From assembly GCA_910578815.1 (NCBI GenBank), contig CAJTSE010000038.1:1-5824 (forward strand): a stretch of DNA of 5,824 nt. Direction: 5' to 3'. Shown one piece after another: positions 1-4,597 of the stretch. Numbering within the stretch: the first letter of the stretch is position 1; the number at the start of each line of letters is the position of its first letter. The stretch is from an uncultured Acetatifactor sp. Its GTDB lineage: Bacteria > Bacillota > Clostridia > Lachnospirales > Lachnospiraceae. The notes below the pieces were generated by a model. The model was not told the DNA's origin, did no database searches, and saw only the letters and a program-made list of their open reading frames with translations. The position numbers and the translations under genes were made by a program.

Positions 1-1
1 A

Positions 2-229
2 CAGGAGGAAGAACAGCTTTTCCTTGCCACACTGGAACATCTGTCCGAAGCTATGAATAGTCTGACGGACATACAGGCGAGGCGTATCCATGCCCGCTAC
101 ATACTTGGCAAAAAACTGATTGAGATTGCCGCAGAAGAAGGCGTGAGCGTATCTGTGGTACAGCAGACCGTTAAGAGCGGCTTAAAGCGAATGCGGAACT
201 ATTTTGAGAAAAAGAAGTGGAGGGAATAA
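2..229 (+). CDS. Sigma-70-like / HTH regulator, 3' end only
   Basis: This is the C-terminal 75 residues of a protein whose start lies before the window. The visible part has an acidic stretch followed by a segment resembling sigma-70 region 4: LTDIQARRIHARYILGKKL (about visible residues 21-39), then the helix-turn-helix core IEIAAEEGVSVSVVQQTVKSG, ending in a basic tail. In this family, region 4 binds the -35 element, and small proteins of this type are common regulators in Tn916-like and other clostridial mobile elements. The stop lies six bases before the ATG of the TTRAP-like gene, so the two are very probably co-transcribed. Whether it is a true sigma factor or only a region-4-like DNA-binding protein cannot be told without the N-terminus. 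Confidence 0.8.
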   Translation, partial: QEEEQLFLATLEHLSEAMNSLTDIQARRIHARYILGKKLIEIAAEEGVSVSVVQQTVKSGLKRMRNYFEKKKWRE

Positions 230-234
230 GGGAA

Positions 235-768
235 ATGAATTTTACCAAAAGCGAACTGGAAATGCTCTACCAGTATGCCGCACCAACGAAGGAAGAAACC
301 CTTGCCGGGCTGAAAGAGATTGTGCCAGTTCTGGAAAGGAAGGACGATTTACTCTCAAAAGTGATTGTCGAGAATACCATACGGAAACTGGAAAAACTGG
401 CAGAGCCGGAGTGCAGCCGATTTATTGCGGATAACCGGGCCGCCTTTATCGAAAAGCGGGATAATTCTATCCGCCAGAGGCTTGCCGCTGCTAAAGCCAG
501 AAAGGGGGAGCCGGTTCTGCAGGGGCATGACCTGGCAGGCATGGAGAGGTTCCTGCCGGAAACAAGGCACATGGTAACGGTGGATATCCTGAACAGTGAC
601 AGCCCAGTGGGATTCCCCGGAGAGCGATACCGTTTTTTCCTTTCTGACGAAGGCTACAAAAGCGCCAGAGCCAGTGAGAAGCGGGGAGAAATCAAAATCA
701 GGAACCATGCCGCTGTCATGGCCGGGAAACTCTACCCGGACAAGAAGCCACCGGCGCAGGAACGGTGA
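235..768 (+). CDS. Transposon-transfer assisting protein (TTRAP-like), with an extra C-terminal module
   Basis: A protein of 177 residues. The N-terminus MNFTKSELEMLYQYAAPTKE and the following helical segment (about 1-65, ending KLEKLAEPE) match what I recall of the TTRAP family, small proteins encoded in clostridial conjugative elements whose mechanism is not established. After a basic linker (75-90) comes a second conserved-looking block, about 94-169: GHDLAGMERFLPETRHMV, then SPVGFPGERYRFFLSDEGY and HAAVMAGKLYPDK. That block resembles a separate small element protein (possibly the DUF5720 type, from memory), so this may be a fusion. I chose ATG 235 because GGAGGG (219-224) lies 10 bases upstream; an in-frame GTG at 217 overlaps the preceding gene and has no comparable site. 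There are no membrane segments or signal peptide, so it is probably cytoplasmic. It converges with the XRE gene. Confidence 0.7.
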   Translation: MNFTKSELEMLYQYAAPTKEETLAGLKEIVPVLERKDDLLSKVIVENTIRKLEKLAEPECSRFIADNRAAFIEKRDNSIRQRLAAAKARKGEPVLQGHDLAGMERFLPETRHMVTVDILNSDSPVGFPGERYRFFLSDEGYKSARASEKRGEIKIRNHAAVMAGKLYPDKKPPAQER

Positions 769-775
769 AGGCAAC

Positions 776-814
776 AAAAAAGAGGCTCCGCAAATCCAAA
801 TCTGCATTGCCCCT
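776..814 (-). terminator. Intrinsic terminator of the XRE gene
   Basis: Read on the - strand, AGGGGC pairs with GCCTCT (one G-T wobble). An inner stem follows after a small mismatch (TGCAGAT with ATTTGCG, with wobbles) around the loop TTGG. The structure ends in six T residues (complement of 776-781). It begins directly after the XRE stop codon. On the + strand the T run is only three bases, so it should work poorly as a terminator for the TTRAP-like gene. Confidence 0.75.
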
Positions 815-1027
815 TTAGTCCGTATCTTCGTCTGGTACATACTCCATGATGTCCTCAATACGGCAGTTTAGAATTCGGCACAAGTTATTAAGAATCATGG
901 TTTTGACAACCATGTTTTTCCGCAGCCGATGAAGCTGTGCTTTATCTATGCCGAAATCCTTGATTAGTCTGTACTGGCTTATCTCCCGCTCTTTGAGGGT
1001 AGACCAGAGCCGGTCATATTTAATCAT
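815..1027 (-). CDS. Small XRE/Cro-type helix-turn-helix repressor
   Basis: A 70-residue protein that is almost entirely one helix-turn-helix domain. It starts MIKYDRLWSTLKEREIS; the HTH is about residues 16-38 (QYRLIKDFGIDKAQLHRLRK), followed by VVKTMILNNLCRILNCRIEDIMEYVP, the typical last helices of Cro/CI-like single-domain regulators (YozG-like). I chose ATG at 1027 because AAGGGAG lies 8 bases upstream on the - strand; the longer reading starting at 1066 adds 13 residues with no family resemblance and no better ribosome site. It is transcribed divergently from the mobilization operon, the usual layout for a repressor controlling its own promoter and that of its neighbour. Its target is inferred, not seen. 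It has its own terminator. Confidence 0.88.
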   Translation of the reverse strand: MIKYDRLWSTLKEREISQYRLIKDFGIDKAQLHRLRKNMVVKTMILNNLCRILNCRIEDIMEYVPDEDTD

Positions 1028-1028
1028 G

Positions 1029-1064
1029 CTGTCAGCTCCCTTCCCTTGTATTTTAACTGTCAGC
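1029..1064. promoter_or_regulatory. Candidate operator: direct repeats CTGTCAGC
   Basis: Two perfect 8-base copies of CTGTCAGC (1029-1036 and 1057-1064) lie immediately upstream of the XRE start, spaced 28 bases start to start, so nearly three helical turns apart and on roughly the same DNA face. They flank the ribosome site of the XRE gene. They could be autoregulatory sites for the XRE protein, but no protein-site link can be shown from sequence. No convincing -35/-10 pair was found on either strand in 1028-1206; the AT-rich stretch 1100-1125 (TATAAA-like on both strands) is the most likely promoter zone. Confidence 0.3.
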
Positions 1065-1206
1065 AAGCCTTAATCATATGGTGTGTGTATGCTCCCCTTT
1101 ATATGCTAAATTGGAATATAAAAAGCGATTATCAGAGAATACAGACAGCAAAGGGGGAACGGAATCACTTCATGTAAAAACAGTAACAACAAATTTTTTA
1201 TTACAC

Positions 1207-1234
1207 GAGGCAACCGGAAACGGTTGTCTTTTTT
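1207..1234 (+). terminator. Leader terminator / possible attenuator before the mobilization operon
   Basis: CAACCG (1211-1216), tetraloop GAAA, CGGTTG (1221-1226), extended outward by G-T, G-C and A-T pairs, then TCTTTTTT (1227-1234). This is a textbook intrinsic terminator with a GNRA loop. It ends 8 bases before the Shine-Dalgarno site of the DUF3847 gene, so there is no room for a promoter between the two. Any mRNA carrying that ribosome site must therefore read through the hairpin or start inside it. It could be a regulated attenuator, a leaky insulator, or the end of a small leader RNA started around 1100-1130. Confidence 0.75.
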
Positions 1235-1242
1235 GCCGCCCG

Positions 1243-1253
1243 AAGGAGGTGAT
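1243..1253 (+). promoter_or_regulatory. Unusually strong ribosome binding site of the DUF3847 gene
   Basis: AAGGAGGTGAT is an 11-base match to the complement of the 3' end of bacterial 16S rRNA, placed 5 bases before the ATG at 1259. Translation should be very efficient once transcript is made, which shifts control to the terminator just upstream. Confidence 0.8.
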
Positions 1254-1258
1254 TACAA

Positions 1259-1546
1259 ATGCCAGATATAGACAAGCTGAAAAACCAGCAGGAAAAAGTA
1301 AAGACGGAAATCCGCCAGTTGGAGAACCGCCAGAAGATTCTCCTGAACCGGAAAACGGACGCAGAGCGGAAAGCCAGGACACGCCGCCTGATTGAGTATG
1401 GGGCAATTCTGGAAAGTATCTTCCCGGCCACTACCGCTATGACCGGCGAGGAAGTCAAGGCGTTTTTATCTGCTATTTCCCGCCTGCCAGAAGTCGTGCG
1501 GCTGCTGAAAAATGAATCTGACAGTCAGGATTTACAGCAGCTTTAA
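1259..1546 (+). CDS. DUF3847 family protein, probable mobilization accessory
   Basis: A 95-residue protein. Residues about 5-40 form a charged, probably coiled-coil helix (DKLKNQQEKVKTEIRQLENRQ). The motif ERKARTRRLIEYGAILE (36-52) follows; it is the signature I associate with DUF3847 and with MobC-like accessory proteins encoded next to MobQ relaxases. The C-terminal part (61-84) ends in a predicted helix. The start is fixed by the 11-base ribosome site at 1243-1253. It is the first gene of the mobilization operon and lies directly upstream of the candidate oriT and the relaxase, which suits a small oriT-binding or relaxosome-assisting role; that role is inference. The family is officially of unknown function. 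Confidence 0.82.
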   Translation: MPDIDKLKNQQEKVKTEIRQLENRQKILLNRKTDAERKARTRRLIEYGAILESIFPATTAMTGEEVKAFLSAISRLPEVVRLLKNESDSQDLQQL

Positions 1547-1555
1547 AAATCCAAC

Positions 1556-1637
1556 GGCGCACTTATACACCGTTCCGGTGCGTGCGCCCTGCCGGGGGCA
1601 TGGCGTCCGCTGGACGCAATGGGGAGTTACACTCCCC
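1556..1637 (+). other. Candidate origin of transfer (oriT) with IncQ-type nic core
   Basis: This untranslated stretch between DUF3847 and the relaxase has three successive hairpins. The first is GGCGCAC (1556-1562) with GTGCGCC (1582-1588), enclosing CACCG-TTC-CGGTG (1568-1580). The second is GCGTCC-GCT-GGACGC (1603-1617). The third is GGGGAGT-TAC-ACTCCCC (1621-1637). Directly after the CACCG/CGGTG hairpin is GTGCGCCCT (1582-1590), identical to the core of the nic site of RSF1010/R1162 and of related Gram-positive MobQ plasmids, where cleavage falls in TGCG/CCCT. By analogy the nick would be between 1586 and 1587. In RSF1010 an inverted repeat also sits just 5' of nic. The downstream gene encodes a relaxase of the matching family. 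Confidence 0.72.
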
Positions 1638-1716
1638 AAACCCCTTGTATGCTCCGCCGGAAAGGACACCCGCTCTGCGTCTGCCCTTTCCAGCGAAGCC
1701 AATCTATTCCCACCCG

Positions 1717-1724
1717 AAAGGAGG
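1717..1724 (+). promoter_or_regulatory. Ribosome binding site that decides the relaxase start
   Basis: AAAGGAGG lies 9 bases before the ATA codon at 1734 and 24 bases before the first in-frame downstream ATG (1749). The usual spacing is 5-10 bases, so the site points to initiation at ATA. No in-frame ATG, GTG or TTG lies between 1725 and 1748. Confidence 0.65.
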
Positions 1725-1733
1725 CGAACAACC

Positions 1734-3176
1734 ATAGCCATCTTCCATATGCCCGTTCAGATTATCAAGCGCAGCAAGGCCAAGTCCGCCGTGGGCGCTG
1801 CCGCATACCGGAGCGGAACCAAAATGACCAACGAATGGGACGGGCTTACCCATGATTACACCCGGAAACGTGGCGTAGTCCACTCTGAAATCATATTACC
1901 ACCCCATGCCCCGCCGGAATTTCAAGACCGCAGCACTCTCTGGAACAGTGTGGAGATGGTTGAAAAGACCCGTGACGCACAGCTTGCCCGTGAGATAGAG
2001 ATTTCCCTGCCGGTAGAACTGAACCGGGAGGAACAGCTGCGGCTTGCCCGCTCTTTCATCAGCGATACCTTTGTCGCCGCCGGTATGTGTGCGGATTTCT
2101 CTATCCATGACAAGAAAGACGGAAATCCCCACTTCCATGTCATGCTCACCATCCGACCGCTAAAGGAAAACGGACAGTGGGGAGCGAAATGCCGGAAGGC
2201 CTACGAACTGGACGAAAACGGCCAGCGAATCCCCAACGGCAAAGGCGGCTGGAAGAACCACCGGGAAGACACCACCGACTGGAACGACAAGGGAAATGTA
2301 GAGAAGTGGAGGGCTGCCTGGGCAGCTTACGCCAACAGAGCGTTGGAGGCTGCGGGCAGGCCGGAACGGATTGACCACCGTTCCTACGAGCGTCAGGGCA
2401 TTGACAAGATACCTTCCATCCATCTGGGAGTTGCCGCCAGCCAGATGGAACGGAAAGGCATTGCAACGGAGAAGGGGAACATCAACCGCCAGATTGCCGC
2501 CGACAATAAACTGCTGAAGGAAATCAAGGCACGGATTGCCCGGCTCTACAAATGGACAAAGGAGCAGGTGGGGAAACCGGAAGGAAAAGACAGTATCATG
2601 GCACAGCTTTACGAGGCCCAACTGTCAACAGGGAACCCTGACTCCCGGTATGGGAAGATAAAGAACCTGAAAGAAAGCGCCGCCCTGTTTAATTTCCTGA
2701 ACAGCAACAACATCACTTCCATAGAGCAGCTTTATGAAAAGGTGGCCGCCATGAACAAAGATTACTATTCCCTGCGTGGGAAGATTGTCAACGCCGAGCG
2801 GCGTATCAAAGTGCTGAACGAACATCTTTCCATGTGGGAGAAATACGAGAGGAACAAAGGAACCCGCCGCCAGTTCGACAAGATGAAGCCGGGGAAGCAA
2901 AAGGAACAGTTTGAGCAGAAGCACAGTGCGGAACTGGCGTTATATGAGGCCGCCGTCCGGTATCTGGAAAAGCTGAAAGCCACCGGCGAAGAAGTCACCC
3001 CGAAGAAATGGCAGGCCGAGGCTGACCGCCTGAAAGCGGAGAAATCGGTACAGTACCAGAAAATGAAATCCATGCGGGAGGACATCAAGGCGGTGGAGAA
3101 CCTGAAAAAGACAGCGGAACAGTTGGCCAGGACGGAAAATGAACCGGCCAGAAAGAAGGAGGAACAGGAATTATGA
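1734..3176 (+). CDS. MobA/MobL relaxase, MobQ family, probable ATA start
   Basis: Conjugative relaxase of 480 residues: it nicks one strand at oriT through a catalytic tyrosine and pilots the DNA to the recipient. Numbering from the ATA at 1734, the N-terminus is (M)AIFHMPVQIIKRSKAKS, with AAAYRSG placing Tyr at residue 25, the position of the catalytic Tyr25 of RSF1010 MobA. RDAQLAREIEISLP (80-93) is the second motif. His125, His133 and His135 (HDKKDGNPHFH) form the metal-binding triad with the same spacing as His112/120/122 of MobA. From about residue 260 the protein is long, charged and helical (coiled-coil-like), with no primase or helicase domain visible. The frame stays open back to an ATG at 1512, but that would translate the oriT region and lacks a ribosome site; ATG 1749 would drop the conserved first five residues including His5. 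The stop overlaps the next start (ATGA). Confidence 0.92.
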   Translation: MAIFHMPVQIIKRSKAKSAVGAAAYRSGTKMTNEWDGLTHDYTRKRGVVHSEIILPPHAPPEFQDRSTLWNSVEMVEKTRDAQLAREIEISLPVELNREEQLRLARSFISDTFVAAGMCADFSIHDKKDGNPHFHVMLTIRPLKENGQWGAKCRKAYELDENGQRIPNGKGGWKNHREDTTDWNDKGNVEKWRAAWAAYANRALEAAGRPERIDHRSYERQGIDKIPSIHLGVAASQMERKGIATEKGNINRQIAADNKLLKEIKARIARLYKWTKEQVGKPEGKDSIMAQLYEAQLSTGNPDSRYGKIKNLKESAALFNFLNSNNITSIEQLYEKVAAMNKDYYSLRGKIVNAERRIKVLNEHLSMWEKYERNKGTRRQFDKMKPGKQKEQFEQKHSAELALYEAAVRYLEKLKATGEEVTPKKWQAEADRLKAEKSVQYQKMKSMREDIKAVENLKKTAEQLARTENEPARKKEEQEL

Positions 3177-3343
3177 CACAGCAGTTTATCACCATGACAA
3201 TCACCATCACCGTAAAGATACCCGTGCCGCCCACGCCGCCAGCGCCTGCGGGGGCGAAAGCGCCGGAGCCGGTTTTCCTTTTCAGGGAGGGGCAGCCGCC
3301 TTTGTGCCGCTGCAAGGTGAGATATGGGAAACAGGCGGCATGA
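3173..3343 (+). CDS. Small hypothetical protein, 56 residues, coupled to the relaxase gene
   Basis: The start ATG overlaps the relaxase TGA (ATGA), with GGAGG at 3158-3162 ten bases upstream. The protein begins MTQQFITMTITITVKIPVPP, an alternating Thr/Ile beta-like stretch, followed by a Pro/Ala-rich linker (about 17-33) and a C-terminal FLFREGQPPLCRCKVRYGK with two cysteines (CRC). It overlaps the next gene by 20 bases. I do not recognise a family. Short coupled ORFs at this position between the relaxase and the cysteine-rich gene are plausible in related elements, and the clean overlap and ribosome site make it likely to be translated. It is small enough for automatic annotation to miss. 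Confidence 0.6.
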   Translation: MTQQFITMTITITVKIPVPPTPPAPAGAKAPEPVFLFREGQPPLCRCKVRYGKQAA

Positions 3344-3722
3344 GCGAATCCCGGCCATGGACTACCGGCAGTACCGCAGGGCGAGGCGGCTGGTGCGTGA
3401 GTGCTGCAACTACGACAACGGCCAGTGTATGGCGCTTGACGAGGGGGACGGGTGCGTCTGTGTCCAGAGCATTTCCCACTCCCTGCTCTGCCGCTGGTTC
3501 CGTGTGGCGGTGCTGCCCTTAGACCACCAGCTGGAAACGGCCCTTTACCACCGGCTGGAAAGCAGACGGTGCAGCGAGTGCGGCGCTCTTTTCCTGCCCG
3601 GCTCCAACCGGGCGAAATACTGTAGGGAATGTGCCGCCAGGGTGCGCCGGAGGAAGGAGGCAGAACGCCAGCGGAAAAGATACCATGATTCTACGCATTT
3701 AGGAACGGAAAAAGCCTTGTAA
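3324..3722 (+). CDS. Cysteine-rich VLP domain protein
   Basis: A 132-residue basic protein with ten cysteines. The block DYRQYRRARRLVRECCNYDNGQCMALDEGDGCVCVQSISHSLLCRWF (about 13-59; Cys27, 28, 35, 44, 46, 56) matches my memory of the Cys-rich VLP domain found beside relaxase genes in clostridial elements. A second zinc-ribbon-like module follows: CSEC (83-86) and CREC (100-103) separated by GALFLPGSNRAKY, then a strongly basic tail (105-120). It is probably a zinc-binding, nucleic-acid-binding protein; its function is not established. The start is uncertain: ATG 3324 has AAGG six bases upstream and overlaps the preceding gene, whereas ATG 3357 (MDYRQY) sits at the edge of the conserved domain but has no visible ribosome site. 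Confidence 0.82.
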   Translation: MGNRRHERIPAMDYRQYRRARRLVRECCNYDNGQCMALDEGDGCVCVQSISHSLLCRWFRVAVLPLDHQLETALYHRLESRRCSECGALFLPGSNRAKYCRECAARVRRRKEAERQRKRYHDSTHLGTEKAL

Positions 3723-3770
3723 ATCAAGCACTTTCGGAGCGTGTCGGAGGGGAGGCAATACTTTTTATCA

Positions 3771-3797
3771 TTGACACCCCCAAAGCCCCCTTAAAAT
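3771..3797 (+). promoter_or_regulatory. Candidate promoter of the replication genes
   Basis: TTGACA (3771-3776) is a perfect -35 hexamer and TAAAAT (3792-3797) a good -10, but the spacer is only 15 bases (optimum 17). It is the best promoter-like pair in the 122-base gap before the initiator gene. GTGTC at 3741-3745 and GACAC at 3773-3777 form a dyad that covers the -35 and could be an operator. No terminator with a clear T run was found for the upstream genes, so read-through from the mobilization operon is also possible. Confidence 0.35.
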
Positions 3798-3844
3798 GCG
3801 TACAGAGGCTTAAAAAAGCTATTCAGAACAAAAGGAGCAACTAA

Positions 3845-4597
3845 ATGACAGAGAACCGACGATTTTATTACCTCAAGCTGAAAGAGAATTTTTATAACAG
3901 CGAAACCATGGTCATCCTGGAGAGTATGCAGGACGGCCTTCTGTACTCCAATCTCCTGCTCAAGATGTATTTGATGTCGCTGAAAAGCAGCGGCGTACTC
4001 CTGCTGAATGACTACCTGCCCCATACCGTGCAGACCATAGCCACCTTTACCCGGCATCAGGTAGGCACGGTGGAGCGGGCTTTGAAGATATTCCAGGAGT
4101 TTGGGCTTGTGGAGATACTGACGGACGGAGCCTATTACATGAGCGACATCCAGCTGCTGATCGGCCAGTCGTCCAGCGAGGGGGAGCGGAAGAAAAAGGA
4201 GCGCATGAGGCTGAAACGCCAGAACCTGCTCCCGTCCGGGGAAGCGGACATTTGTCCGTCCAATGGCCGGGTGGACAAATGTCCGCCTATATTAGAGTAT
4301 AGAGATAAAGAGATTAGAGATAAGAGTATAGAGAATAGAGAGGGGGATATGACACACGCCTATGGGAGATACCGGAATGTGTTTCTATCTTCTGCGGAAC
4401 TGGCAAAACTCCAGACGGAACTTCCCTCTCTTTGGGAACAGTACATTGAGCGGCTGTCCGAGTACATGGAATCCAGCGGAAAAGGATATAAAAACCATGC
4501 CGCCACAATCCGGCGCTGGGCGAACGCCGACAAAAAGAAAGAAGAACCGCCTGCCCGGAACCGGGATTACAGCGTGAAGGAAGGAGAAACCATATGA
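3845..4597 (+). CDS. Replisome organizer / replication initiator (phage-type N-terminal domain)
   Basis: A 250-residue protein. The N-terminus RRFYYLKLKENFYNSETMVILESM and the winged-helix region to about residue 118 (YSNLLLKMYLMSLKSSGVLLL, then TRHQVGTVERALKIFQEFGLVEI) match the phage replisome-organizer N-terminal domain, which binds origin DNA. A basic segment (114-126) and a variable charged linker (130-168) lead to a C-terminal helical block (173-227: LSSAELAKLQTELPSLWEQY, then SSGKGYKNHAATIRRWA), the part presumed to contact the helicase machinery. GGAG at 3834-3837, seven bases upstream, supports ATG 3845. The stop overlaps the DnaC-like gene (ATGA), so initiator and loader are translationally coupled, as in phage replication modules. 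The linker codons carry the repeats described below. It presumably allows replication of the excised circle. Confidence 0.88.
   Translation: MTENRRFYYLKLKENFYNSETMVILESMQDGLLYSNLLLKMYLMSLKSSGVLLLNDYLPHTVQTIATFTRHQVGTVERALKIFQEFGLVEILTDGAYYMSDIQLLIGQSSSEGERKKKERMRLKRQNLLPSGEADICPSNGRVDKCPPILEYRDKEIRDKSIENREGDMTHAYGRYRNVFLSSAELAKLQTELPSLWEQYIERLSEYMESSGKGYKNHAATIRRWANADKKKEEPPARNRDYSVKEGETI
4244..4286. repeat. Long inverted repeat inside the initiator gene (candidate origin binding sites)
   Basis: GCGGACATTTGTCC (4244-4257) and GGACAAATGTCCGC (4273-4286) are perfect 14-base inverted copies. Pairing can continue inward through two G-T wobbles and two C-G pairs to a 7-base loop (4262-4268). Each arm is itself nearly palindromic: GGACA-WW-TGTCC, so the DNA shows two dyad sites as well as one large hairpin. 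In protein the arms encode ADICP and DKCPP in the variable linker. Initiator binding sites inside an initiator gene are known from phage lambda (gene O) and SPP1 (gene 38). The function here is inferred. Confidence 0.6.
4288..4347. repeat. AT/purine-rich direct-repeat tract, candidate DNA-unwinding region
   Basis: Immediately after the inverted repeat the + strand becomes almost free of cytosine (none from 4287 to 4350) and A/G/T-rich. It is built from repeats of TAGAGA-like units. AGAGTATAGAGA occurs perfectly twice (4294-4305 and 4323-4334, 29 bases apart), with ATTAGAG at 4291 and 4313. The composition contrasts sharply with the GC-richer neighbouring coding sequence. It encodes the charged linker EYRDKEIRDKSIENREGD. 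Next to putative initiator sites, such a strand-asymmetric AT-rich tract is what a melting region would look like. Confidence 0.5.

Noticed and set aside
355..858. 167-codon - strand frame opposite the TTRAP-like gene
   Set aside because: It overlaps the XRE gene's end and terminator and has no family resemblance; the + strand gene explains the region.
902..930. TTGACA on the + strand inside the XRE gene as a promoter
   Set aside because: No acceptable -10 hexamer lies 15-19 bases downstream.
1103..1177. 24-codon leader peptide in the region before the terminator
   Set aside because: There is no Shine-Dalgarno site and no codon pattern typical of attenuation; a start-stop pair at 1172-1177 after AAGGGGG is intriguing but spaced too far to support.
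1078..1395. 105-codon frame on the + strand overlapping the leader and DUF3847
   Set aside because: It runs through the terminator hairpin and out of frame over DUF3847; there is no ribosome site and no recognisable domain.
1512..1733. Upstream extension of the relaxase frame to an ATG at 1512 (554 residues)
   Set aside because: It overlaps the end of DUF3847, has no ribosome site, would translate through the oriT hairpins, and its residues do not resemble the relaxase family N-terminus.
2765..3358. 197-codon - strand frame opposite the relaxase 3' end
   Set aside because: It is a shadow of the strongly supported relaxase and cysteine-rich genes; its low-complexity composition mirrors the other strand.
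3777..3797. CCCCC-AAAG-CCCCC run as an alternative oriT/nic site
   Set aside because: It does not match a known nic core and lacks adjacent perfect hairpins; the 1556-1637 site is far better and lies next to the relaxase start.
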